Of a stretch of DNA of 5,075 nt, positions 1 through 5,075 are shown piece after piece (position 1 is the stretch's first letter; each line of letters starts with the position of its first letter). The translations under genes and the position numbers were made by a program. The notes under the pieces are model-generated. The model did not search any database. It was not told the DNA's origin and was given only the letters and a program-made list of their open reading frames with translations. The stretch comes from Patescibacteria group bacterium (lineage in GTDB: Bacteria; Patescibacteriota; UBA1384; CAILIB01), in NCBI GenBank assembly GCA_022842085.1, contig JALHQF010000040.1:1-5075 (forward strand), read 5' to 3'.

Positions 1-1161
1 AACTTCACCACAGGCAACGTTGCGGCTGAGTACTACGCAGGTGGTTTATTCGGTAGGGTCTACTACGAAGCGTATGACGGAGACTCAGTTGTCAGTATTT
101 TGGACAACTACACCTGGGGAGATATTAACGCCCTTTACGAGCATGCCGGAGGTATCGGTGGTCTGCTCGAGTTCTATGCGAGTTCTGGCCTGACCGAAGC
201 CGATTTTCGGCTACGAAATGCCTACTCCTCAGGAGATGTAGCGGCGGACTACTACGCAGGAGGGATCTTTGGGGGAATTACGGAGCCTGATGTGAGCAAT
301 CAGGAGGTTGTGGTGGAGAAGGTCTTTGCGGCAGGCGCAATCTCCGCTCCAGGCGGGGAAGAGGGTGCCATATTTGGCTACGTATCGACCCAATCCTATG
401 ACATTACGTCTTCTGATCTCTACTATGACGCCGCGAGGACAGGAATGAGTGACTGTACGAGTAGTGTGGCACTTGCTGGGTGTACCGCGGTAAATGTTGG
501 AGGTAGCAGTCCAAGCTACTTCTTTAGCAATACTACGAATCCTCCGCTTTCAAGCTGGAACTTCACCACTATCTGGCTGCGAAATACTGGTGACTACCCA
601 ACGTTCCGGGGTGCAGATGATGCCGATGGTATAGCTCCAGAAGTAGAAGATGCTGGCCCAAACCAGGGTGACGCTAACGACGATGGAGTCCTTGATAGTC
701 AGCAAGCGTACGTCACAAGCTACCTAAGCCAGGTAACGCAGAGGCCAGTAGTGCTCCAGGTTTCTTCCCAGTGCAGCATTACAAGCACAGATGTCATGTC
801 GGCTAGTCAGGCGAGCAGGGCCGACGTTGGGTACCAGTATCCGCAAGGGCTACTCCGATTTGCCGCTAGCTGTGGAGCCGCCGGCTATACAGCCACCATT
901 ACCCAGTACTACTTTGGGATTAGCGATACGAGCCTAGCGGTACGCAAGTACCATCCAGGACGCCAAGTGTACTTTGCGGTTCCTGGTGCGACGGTGCAGC
1001 AGGTAACGATCGGTGGACAGACAGCACTTAAGGTTACCTACACTGTTTCTGATGGAAGTGACATGGACACCGATGGGCTGGTAAACGGCAGTATTGCCGA
1101 CCCAGTAGGTCTTGGTACGGTAAGGGTGAATGTCCCAGCGACTGGATTTAAGCCACAGTAA
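1..1161 (+). CDS. Secreted GLUG-repeat surface protein with choice-of-anchor-U-like C-terminal domain (partial, N-terminus missing)
   Basis: The frame is open from base 1 and ends at TAA 1159-1161, so 386 C-terminal codons are visible. Codons 5-128 hold four GLUG-like units (for example GDVAADYYAGGIFG), rich in Gly, Ala and Tyr, typical of extracellular beta-solenoid or adhesin proteins. A linker with two Cys (codons 152 and 161) leads to an acidic calcium-binding-like segment, GDANDDGVLD, at codons 223-232, resembling a thrombospondin type 3 or dockerin loop. Codons about 250-370 resemble the choice-of-anchor U domain (YPQGLLRF, then TITQYYFG, then a DMDTDGLVNG loop). The last residues are VPATGFKPQ, a sortase-motif-like end, but no membrane helix follows in this frame. 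A TTG at 100 could be read as a start, but the repeat continues upstream of it, so the true start lies outside the window. Ligand and function are unknown. The protein probably sits on the cell surface and may be a substrate of the overlapping downstream sortase. Confidence 0.85.
   Translation, partial: NFTTGNVAAEYYAGGLFGRVYYEAYDGDSVVSILDNYTWGDINALYEHAGGIGGLLEFYASSGLTEADFRLRNAYSSGDVAADYYAGGIFGGITEPDVSNQEVVVEKVFAAGAISAPGGEEGAIFGYVSTQSYDITSSDLYYDAARTGMSDCTSSVALAGCTAVNVGGSSPSYFFSNTTNPPLSSWNFTTIWLRNTGDYPTFRGADDADGIAPEVEDAGPNQGDANDDGVLDSQQAYVTSYLSQVTQRPVVLQVSSQCSITSTDVMSASQASRADVGYQYPQGLLRFAASCGAAGYTATITQYYFGISDTSLAVRKYHPGRQVYFAVPGATVQQVTIGGQTALKVTYTVSDGSDMDTDGLVNGSIADPVGLGTVRVNVPATGFKPQ
13..384 (+). 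repeat. Four degenerate GLUG-type protein repeats, period 34-38 codons
   Basis: Units begin at codons 5 (GNVAAEYYAGGLFG), 40 (GDINALYEHAGGIGG), 78 (GDVAADYYAGGIFG) and 112 (GAISAPGGEEGAIFG). The pattern is G-x-[VI]-x-A followed by GG-[LI]-x-G. Units 1 and 3 are nearly the same at protein level and share the DNA string TACTACGCAGG, while units 2 and 4 have diverged. This fits alternating pair duplication, with more repeats likely to the left of the window. Confidence 0.7.
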
Positions 1162-1795
1162 GCGCATCTGGCTGCTTGCGGGTGGCGCTGTAGCGTTCCT
1201 AATAGTAGGAACCGTAGTTGCTCTCGACGGGCGCCCACAGCCTACCTCTGTGGAGAGTGTTGAAGTGGTGACCACTTCAACCCTAAGCCCGGAAGAGCAG
1301 AGGCCCGGGGTAGAGATCCCGTACACATGGTCTGGTAACGCAGAGGATCCCATGTACCTTAGGTTGCCAACCATAGGTGCGGAGGGGTATGTGCAGGCCG
1401 TAGGGAAAGATGCCGAAGGACGCATTGCGGTTCCCACCAACATTCACTTTGGTGGGTGGTTTGTTGAGGCCGCGCTCCCGGGTAATCCAGGACTCGCGAT
1501 TATCAGTGGACACACCAACGGTCCAACGCGAAGAGAGGCAATCTTCACGCGCCTTGGAGAGCTGGGTGTGGGCGACACCTTTTCACTAGAAACAGGTGAT
1601 GGGAGCATTCTCGGCTACGTAGTTCGAAGCGTAGCGGTATATCCACTCGAAGCAGCCGCAAACGCGCTCTTTTCTCAGAGTCCTCGTATCGAAAGCCAGC
1701 TCACACTCATCACCTGCACGGGGCCGTATAACGAACAAGCAAAGGACTTTGAGGAGCGCACTATCGTGGTCTCGGAGCTCGTCTCAAGGAGCTAA
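1130..1795 (+). CDS. Class F-like sortase (membrane-anchored cysteine transpeptidase)
   Basis: This 221-residue protein has a short basic N-terminus (Lys11, Arg12), one membrane helix at about residues 13-32, a Pro/Ser/Thr-rich linker to about residue 70, and a sortase beta-barrel. The catalytic set is present: His128 in SGHTN, Cys196 in TLITCTG and Arg210 in EERTIVV. The YLRLPTIGAEG start of the domain, the GGW near 108-110 and the PGNPGLAIISGH stretch fit the class F/E sortases of actinobacteria and CPR bacteria. The enzyme would cleave sorting motifs of secreted proteins on the outer face of the membrane and transfer them to the wall or to another acceptor. ATG 1130 is preferred because it keeps the N-terminal helix and has AAGGG at 1122-1126, although the 3-base spacing is short. 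It overlaps the surface-protein gene by 32 bp, so coupled translation is likely. The family is firm; the class letter is less sure. Confidence 0.9.
   Translation: MSQRLDLSHSKRIWLLAGGAVAFLIVGTVVALDGRPQPTSVESVEVVTTSTLSPEEQRPGVEIPYTWSGNAEDPMYLRLPTIGAEGYVQAVGKDAEGRIAVPTNIHFGGWFVEAALPGNPGLAIISGHTNGPTRREAIFTRLGELGVGDTFSLETGDGSILGYVVRSVAVYPLEAAANALFSQSPRIESQLTLITCTGPYNEQAKDFEERTIVVSELVSRS
1132..1146 (+). other. Sortase sorting-motif-like pentapeptide VPATG, four codons before the stop
   Basis: Codons 378-382 of the surface protein read VPATG, followed by FKPQ and TAA. It resembles LPxTG-class motifs. Canonical signals continue with about 20 hydrophobic residues and a basic tail, which are absent in this frame. 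The next in-frame codons after the stop (AHLAACGWRC) are not hydrophobic. Whether this is a working signal is therefore open. Confidence 0.45.
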
Positions 1796-1802
1796 GGATT
1801 CT

Positions 1803-1848
1803 CTTGCTGATCGCTCAGCCAAGGCACCAAAGAAAGCCTAGCGCTTTC
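1803..1848. terminator. Two weak hairpins in the convergent junction (possible bidirectional terminator)
   Basis: The first hairpin spans 1803-1823: CTTGCTGA, loop TCGC, then TCAG and CAAG with one bulged C. The second spans 1832-1848: GAAAGC, loop CTAGC, GCTTTC; its loop contains the stop codon of the minus-strand gene and it is followed on the minus strand by only three T residues. Neither has a proper U-tract. The position between converging genes supports a termination role, but the structure alone is weak evidence. Confidence 0.25.
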
Positions 1849-2101
1849 CGAAGCCAAACAGGCGAAGGACGGCGAGCAGGATCACTGCCCCTGCAACCCC
1901 CCATGCAACGCCGTAGAGACTCCACTCACCAGCACTCGCAGCGTTGCCAATTTTAAGGAGGTCAAAGAAGAGGTACTTTCCGAGGAGTGAGCCGATGATG
2001 CCTACAATGGTGTTTCCAATGAGGCCGCGCCCGTTTCCTGTGACGATCCCGGCAAGCCAGCCGATGATAGCTCCAACAAGGAGGGTAGCAATGAAGTTCA
2101 T
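1838..2101 (-). CDS. GlsB/YeaQ/YmgE family small membrane protein (transglycosylase-associated family)
   Basis: An 87-residue protein with three hydrophobic segments (about residues 3-21, 27-46 and 62-82), rich in Gly, ending in a basic FGFGKR tail. The family signature GAIIGWLAG near the start, NGRGLIGNTIVGIIGSLLG in the middle and a GVAWGVAGAVILL last helix match the GlsB/YeaQ/YmgE group, whose usual length is 80-90 residues. Members are stress-induced membrane proteins of unclear biochemical function; the transglycosylase label is historical. The start at 2101 was chosen over an upstream ATG at 2176 because family proteins begin just before the first helix, and because GGTAGG (2110-2105) lies 3 bases upstream and overlaps the stop of the preceding gene. 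The 4 bp gap to the CobW-type gene suggests it is the last gene of that operon. A link to metal homeostasis is only positional. Confidence 0.88.
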   Translation of the reverse strand: MNFIATLLVGAIIGWLAGIVTGNGRGLIGNTIVGIIGSLLGKYLFFDLLKIGNAASAGEWSLYGVAWGVAGAVILLAVLRLFGFGKR

Positions 2102-2105
2102 GTAC

Positions 2106-3134
2106 CTACCGTACCACGAGCTTCTCCAGCAGCAATCGAATCTGTTTCTCCGGCAAGTGTTGGCCAATAAAGACAATCTCCGTAGTCATTCCTTCAGGCA
2201 CAGTCCAGGGGTTCGTTCCACCTTCAATGATGTCGTCAACGAGCTGCTGACCCTGAAAACTGTCACCAGCTTGTTGAAAAATGATGGGTGCGTTGTCGGC
2301 AAATACTACCGAACCCTTGCTCCTCAGTACGGCGGCAGGCCAAAAATCAGACAAGAACTGCTGAAATCCAGCCCAACGCAGAGGTTTCTCACTGCGAAAT
2401 ACAAAGCTTGAAAAGCCGTACTCCTCAGCTTCGCTACTTGGTTTGTTCCACTCGCGCTCCCACGCTTCGTGCTCAAGTGCTTCTGTGTAGGAGTAGCGCC
2501 GGGTGCCGATAACCTGATCGACAGGAATGTATCCCTGCGTAATTTTGGTGATCACTGCGTGTGGGTTGAGCCTGCGTGCAAACGCCTGAACTTTGTCTGC
2601 GGCCTCGACATCACATGCGTCAACTTTGTTGAGGAGGATGGTGGTTGCAAACTCAAGCTGATCGGTAATGAGGTTTGCAAGAGATTCTACAGCTCCGGTT
2701 TCCGGATTCCTGCTAGAAGTCTCGTAGGTTTTCCAGAATTGGGGCGTATCGACAACCGAGAGGATTTCATCGAGTACGACGAGGCTTGGGAGCGAGCCCA
2801 TGTGGAAGGTTTGTGCAATCGGGAGCGGTTCGCCGATACCGGTAGACTCAATGAAAATATGTGTTGGCGGTTCGGCAAGCTGTGCAAGCTGCTCGAGCTC
2901 TTTGAGCAAGTCTTCTCGCAGCGTGCAGCAAATGCAGCCATTGCTCATTTCCACCACATTTTCTGTAGTTTGGCGGACGACAGTTGCATCGACATTGATA
3001 CTGCCAAACTCGTTTACAATTACCGCCACGCGCTTGCCTGCAAGCTGCTTGAGGAGCTGGTTGAGGACCGTGGTTTTTCCTGAACCGAGGAAGCCTACAA
3101 GGACGGTGCAGGGAATGGGTGACACTGAGAGCAT
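2106..3134 (-). CDS. COG0523/CobW-family G3E GTPase, probable zinc metallochaperone (ZigA/YciC-like)
   Basis: A 342-residue G3E GTPase. It has Walker A GFLGSGKT at residues 14-21, a metal-binding GCICC (Cys67, Cys69, Cys70), the IESTGIGEP switch/Walker B region at 95-103, and the guanine-specificity motif NKVD at 169-172. A CobW C-terminal domain runs from about residue 238 to 340 (FSSFVFRSEKPLRW onward). COG0523 proteins bind GTP and deliver metal to client proteins in the cytoplasm; the zinc-related branch is usually induced by zinc limitation. No His-rich stretch is seen, unlike many zinc-related members. ATG 3134 places Walker A at the usual distance from the N-terminus, though no clear Shine-Dalgarno precedes it. 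The gene overlaps the end of the Fur-like gene by 40 bp, implying coupling. The neighbouring Fur-type regulator and YcgR/YcgQ-type pair favour zinc. Cobalt or another metal cannot be excluded from sequence. Confidence 0.92.
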   Translation of the reverse strand: MLSVSPIPCTVLVGFLGSGKTTVLNQLLKQLAGKRVAVIVNEFGSINVDATVVRQTTENVVEMSNGCICCTLREDLLKELEQLAQLAEPPTHIFIESTGIGEPLPIAQTFHMGSLPSLVVLDEILSVVDTPQFWKTYETSSRNPETGAVESLANLITDQLEFATTILLNKVDACDVEAADKVQAFARRLNPHAVITKITQGYIPVDQVIGTRRYSYTEALEHEAWEREWNKPSSEAEEYGFSSFVFRSEKPLRWAGFQQFLSDFWPAAVLRSKGSVVFADNAPIIFQQAGDSFQGQQLVDDIIEGGTNPWTVPEGMTTEIVFIGQHLPEKQIRLLLEKLVVR

Positions 3135-3496
3135 GGTTGCCAGATAGTAAGGTGAGGAGTGGGGATGTAGGTAGAAGTAGAGCGAGGAAGAGGGGAAACT
3201 GCTACGGAGTTGCAGTGTGGGCAGGCAGTATGGAGGTGTTTGCCGCTGTGTGAGCGTACGTAGCGTGGGGTAGCATCTGGCGCGCCGGTCAGCACCTCAA
3301 CTACTCCGCATGCGGCAAGTGCTTGAAGCTGGCGAAGAACGCTCGTTCGGTGCTTTTTGAGGGGTTCGGGCAGCTGCTCCGTGAGCTCACGCACGCTACA
3401 CGCATGGTGCCCAGAGAGGTGGCTGAGGACCCACTGACGCAGGGGGGTGCTGTAGCCAGGTAGCCGTTTTGCTTGAGGGGTGCAGTGCTGACACAT
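3095..3496 (-). CDS. Fur-family metalloregulator, probably Zur-like, with short C-terminal domain
   Basis: 133 residues from ATG 3496. Residues about 14-82 form a winged helix: RQWVLSHLSGHHACSVRELTEQL, then the recognition-helix region KKHRTSVLRQLQALAACGVV and a wing ending PRYVR. The C-terminal part keeps the Fur metal signature: His87 and His89 just before Cys92-x2-Cys95, then a second pair Cys122-x2-Cys125, consistent with a structural Cys4 zinc site. Only 26 residues separate the two pairs, where Fur and Zur proteins usually have about 35-40, so the dimerisation domain is reduced. An extra CxxC (Cys2, Cys5) lies at the N-terminus. In-frame starts also exist at ATG 3523 and TTG 3538, adding 9 or 14 residues. 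I prefer 3496 because the palindromic candidate operator would otherwise lie inside the gene. It is first in the operon with the CobW-type gene. Metal identity as zinc rests on context. Confidence 0.8.
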   Translation of the reverse strand: MCQHCTPQAKRLPGYSTPLRQWVLSHLSGHHACSVRELTEQLPEPLKKHRTSVLRQLQALAACGVVEVLTGAPDATPRYVRSHSGKHLHTACPHCNSVAVSPLPRSTSTYIPTPHLTIWQPCSQCHPFPAPSL

Positions 3497-3507
3497 CGTC
3501 GAACTTT

Positions 3508-3522
3508 TGCATACCCTATGCA
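3508..3522. promoter_or_regulatory. Perfect 6-3-6 palindrome TGCATA-CCC-TATGCA, candidate Fur/Zur-family operator
   Basis: It lies in an AT-rich patch of the divergent region, 11 bp before the preferred start of the regulator and 55 bp before the permease start. Fur-family proteins bind short AT-rich inverted repeats as dimers, often autoregulating. A further TGCA at 3527-3530 and the flanking TTTTGCA repeats extend the patch. The minus-strand TATGCA arm could also act as a -10 element for the regulator operon, so binding would block transcription. The sequence does not match the known Bacillus or gammaproteobacterial Zur consensus, so assignment is by position and symmetry. Confidence 0.5.
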
Positions 3523-3562
3523 TTTTTGCAAGGTTCAATTGCTAGAAGCGCTGGCCATTTCA

Positions 3563-3571
3563 TGCTATGGT
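3563..3571 (+). promoter_or_regulatory. Extended -10 promoter element (TGC-TATGGT) for the permease operon, probable leaderless transcript
   Basis: TGnTATnnT is present, and only six bases (GCCGCC) separate it from ATG 3578, so transcription would start at or next to the A of the start codon. No Shine-Dalgarno is visible before 3578 and no good -35 lies at 17 bp, which suits an extended -10 leaderless arrangement. The palindrome at 3508-3522 is centred about 63 bp upstream. Confidence 0.4.
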
Positions 3572-3577
3572 GCCGCC

Positions 3578-4549
3578 ATGCGTTCGCGTTCTTTGCGTGC
3601 ACCTGTTGTCCCGTGGCTTCTTGTGGGTATAGGTGCGGTTGCGGCTTTGCTTCCGCAGTGGCTCCCTGGCTTTCGACTGCCACTGCCCGATCGTGTCCAG
3701 GATGGGGCGACGGTATTTCTCGGAGTGCTTCTCGAGGCTCTTCCGTTCGTGTTGCTGGGTGTACTCGTTTCGGCAGGGATTCGTCGCTACATCAGTCCCG
3801 AGCGAATGCAGCGCCTCTTGCCGCGCAACAAGTGGCTGGCACTTCCCGCAGCGGCTGCACTCGGCCTGCTTTTTCCGGTATGTGAGTGTGGAAACCTGCC
3901 GGTGGCACGAAGGCTTATTCGGCAAGGGATGCGTCCAGCGTACGCAATTACCTTTTTGCTCTCGGCACCGATTCTTAACCCGGCAGTGCTCATTTCGACG
4001 ATAGCAGCGTTTCGCTTCGTGCCTGAGCTAGTGGTAGCGCGCTTCGTTCTAGGTTTTCTCGTCTCCGTTGCGGTTGGAGCCTACTTCCTGCTGCGCGGTG
4101 ATGAGCACGTGGTAACCGAGCAGGAGCGAGCTGCTGCCTGCGACCACGATCACGGCGGCATTGCCGGGATCCTCGATGAGCTGGCAGAGATGCTCGGTAC
4201 GCTCAGCTACGGTGCCGCCCTGGCAGCGGTAATCCAGGTAACGATTCCACGGTCTTCCCTGGTAGAACTAGGGCAGAACCCTGTTGCAGCGATCCTGGTG
4301 ATGATGGGGCTCGCTCTAATCGTGTCTCTCTGCTCAAACGTTGATGCGTTCTTCGCACTCTCCTTTGCCAACACCTTCTCCAGTAGCTCGCTGCTGGCGT
4401 TCTTGGTGTTTGGGCCGATGATTGATTTCCGCGCTATTGCACTCATGACCCGAGTCTTTACGCCTCGAGCTATTGCGACCATTGCGCTCCTGGTTGCCCA
4501 GCTGGTCTTCCTTGGGTCGCTGGCGCTGCACTACCTAGGAATCCTATGA
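3578..4549 (+). CDS. DUF318/ArsP_1-family permease (YcgR/YraQ-like)
   Basis: 323 residues, strongly hydrophobic, with about eight predicted membrane segments (near residues 12-30, 44-67, 87-103, 120-145, 150-172, 210-223, 235-265 and 271-320). The family signature is clear: FPVCECGNLPVARRLIRQG at 99-117, with FLLSAPILNP at 126-135, then a second-half motif SLCSNVDAFFALSF at 250-263. A cytosolic-type loop carries Cys188-Asp-His-Asp-His192, a possible metal site. Relatives include B. subtilis YcgR, part of the Zur regulon, and ArsP, which exports organoarsenicals; the substrate here is unknown. ATG 3578 is chosen because upstream in-frame starts (GTG 3473, ATG 3518) would run through the regulator gene or the palindrome and add a non-family extension. 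Its TGA stop overlaps the next start as ATGA, so it is co-translated with the TIGR03943-type gene. A zinc-limitation role is inferred from neighbours. Confidence 0.88.
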   Translation: MRSRSLRAPVVPWLLVGIGAVAALLPQWLPGFRLPLPDRVQDGATVFLGVLLEALPFVLLGVLVSAGIRRYISPERMQRLLPRNKWLALPAAAALGLLFPVCECGNLPVARRLIRQGMRPAYAITFLLSAPILNPAVLISTIAAFRFVPELVVARFVLGFLVSVAVGAYFLLRGDEHVVTEQERAAACDHDHGGIAGILDELAEMLGTLSYGAALAAVIQVTIPRSSLVELGQNPVAAILVMMGLALIVSLCSNVDAFFALSFANTFSSSSLLAFLVFGPMIDFRAIALMTRVFTPRAIATIALLVAQLVFLGSLALHYLGIL

Positions 4550-5075
4550 TGCGGCGCTACCTTATCCTCCTGGTTTCGCTGGTACTTACCGCGGTAGCTA
4601 CCCTGCGCATTGCTGCGGCAGGTAAGCTCGACCTCTACATCCACCCGAGTACTGCTCCGTTTACCGTGGCCTCTGCCTTCGTGCTGTTGGGACTGCTGGG
4701 CTTGGCGCTCGTCAGGCGACTCGACCACATTCATGCGACCAGGTTCCAAGTGGGCATGGTGACGGTGGTGGCGGTCATTGTGGCGTTCTCAGCAAACGTG
4801 GCCCCAGGCATCAACCTGGTGCAGCAGCGGCAAACCGATGCGGTGCCTCTGGGTGGACGCAACGCCCCAAACCTTTCACAGCGTACGCAGCAGTTCACCA
4901 TCCTCGAGTGGCTGGCGGCCTGGGAGGGCGATCCAACTGGTACCCGCTTCGAAGGGGCGCCTGCAAAGGTGACGGGTTTCCTCACCCGTGACGGTGACAG
5001 GGTATTGCTCAACCGGCTCCTGCTTACCTGCTGCGTGATTGATGCACAGCCAGCGCAGCTCCAGCTCTCCGTTTC
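4546..5075 (+). CDS. TIGR03943/DUF1980 family protein (YcgQ-like), C-terminus cut by window edge
   Basis: 176 residues are visible with no stop before the window ends. There are three hydrophobic segments (about 4-25, 37-56 and 69-88), the first followed by the family's LDLYIHP motif at residues 28-34. A predicted external region from about residue 90 follows, with an OB-like strand KVTGFLTRDG (141-150) and the conserved Cys pair in LLTCCVIDAQP (159-169), both typical of TIGR03943. Family members sit next to DUF318 permeases; in B. subtilis the YcgR-YcgQ pair is expressed under zinc starvation. They are presumed to form one membrane system of unknown mechanism. AGGA at 4537-4540 is 5 bases before ATG 4546 and 8 before the in-frame ATG 4549, so either could be used. 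The ATGA overlap with the permease stop indicates coupling. Family members often run beyond 200 residues, so a moderate part is missing. Confidence 0.85.
   Translation, partial: MMRRYLILLVSLVLTAVATLRIAAAGKLDLYIHPSTAPFTVASAFVLLGLLGLALVRRLDHIHATRFQVGMVTVVAVIVAFSANVAPGINLVQQRQTDAVPLGGRNAPNLSQRTQQFTILEWLAAWEGDPTGTRFEGAPAKVTGFLTRDGDRVLLNRLLLTCCVIDAQPAQLQLSV

Noticed and set aside
934..1443. Minus-strand open frame of 169 codons opposite the surface protein and sortase
   Set aside because: It spans the junction of two well-supported plus-strand genes and its translation has no motif or credible start context.
2102..2176. Longer start for the GlsB-like protein at 2176
   Set aside because: It would add 25 Cys/Arg-rich residues inside the CobW-type gene with no family support.
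2469..3083. Long plus-strand open frame (204 codons) antisense to the CobW-type gene
   Set aside because: It is the mirror of a gene with clear G3E motifs; its translation shows no recognisable domain and has the erratic Cys/Arg composition of a shadow frame.
3473..3577. N-terminal extension of the permease to GTG 3473 or ATG 3518
   Set aside because: The extension runs through the regulator start and the palindrome, is not hydrophobic like the family N-terminus, and the extended -10 fits ATG 3578.
3560..3925. Minus-strand open frame opposite the permease
   Set aside because: The basic, Gln/Arg-rich translation has no domain and would fill the divergent promoter region.
3469..4004. Plus-strand open frames of 123-138 codons overlapping the permease start
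   Set aside because: They are out of frame with the permease, which has strong family motifs; the Cys/Arg/Ser-rich translations are typical of shadow frames.
1..5075. CRISPR array, tRNA/rRNA genes, insertion sequence ends or transposase
   Set aside because: No regularly spaced DNA repeats, cloverleaf, rRNA-like block or transposase motif was seen by eye; the only repeats are the degenerate coding GLUG units.

Overview
The window looks like monoderm bacterial DNA using the standard code. A TGA stop is used at the permease end in an ATGA overlap, and the other stops are TAA and TAG. Genes are tightly packed: three same-strand junctions overlap or are 4 bp apart. A GLUG-repeat/choice-of-anchor-U type surface protein followed by a class F-like sortase, plus the compact gene layout, suggests a Patescibacteria (CPR) genome, possibly Saccharibacteria. 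This is inference from protein style only; there is no rRNA or other phylogenetic marker here.

Region 1 (1-1795, + strand) is a cell-surface module. The C-terminal 386 codons of a large secreted repeat protein, open at the left edge, end in a sortase-like motif (VPATG). They overlap by 32 bp with a complete sortase gene carrying the His, Cys and Arg catalytic set. The surface protein stops four residues after the motif. The hydrophobic helix and basic residues expected after such a motif are encoded right there, but in the +1 frame, where they form the sortase N-terminal anchor.

Region 2 (1796-1837) is a 42 bp convergent gap with two small inverted repeats and no strong terminator.

Region 3 (1838-3496, - strand) is a likely three-gene operon read right to left: a Fur-family (probably Zur-like) regulator, a COG0523/CobW metallochaperone GTPase overlapping it by 40 bp, and a small GlsB/YeaQ-type membrane protein 4 bp further on.

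Region 4 (3497-3577) is an 81 bp divergent regulatory region. It holds a perfect 6-3-6 palindrome (TGCATA-ccc-TATGCA), a candidate operator for the Fur-like protein, and an extended -10 element placed so that the permease mRNA may be leaderless.

Region 5 (3578-5075, + strand) has a DUF318/ArsP_1-type permease (YcgR-like) with a translationally coupled TIGR03943/DUF1980 partner (YcgQ-like), which runs off the right edge. Together regions 3-5 resemble the Zur-controlled zinc-limitation set of Bacillus (a COG0523 protein plus YcgR/YcgQ), gathered into one divergent locus. The zinc assignment is inference; another transition metal is possible.
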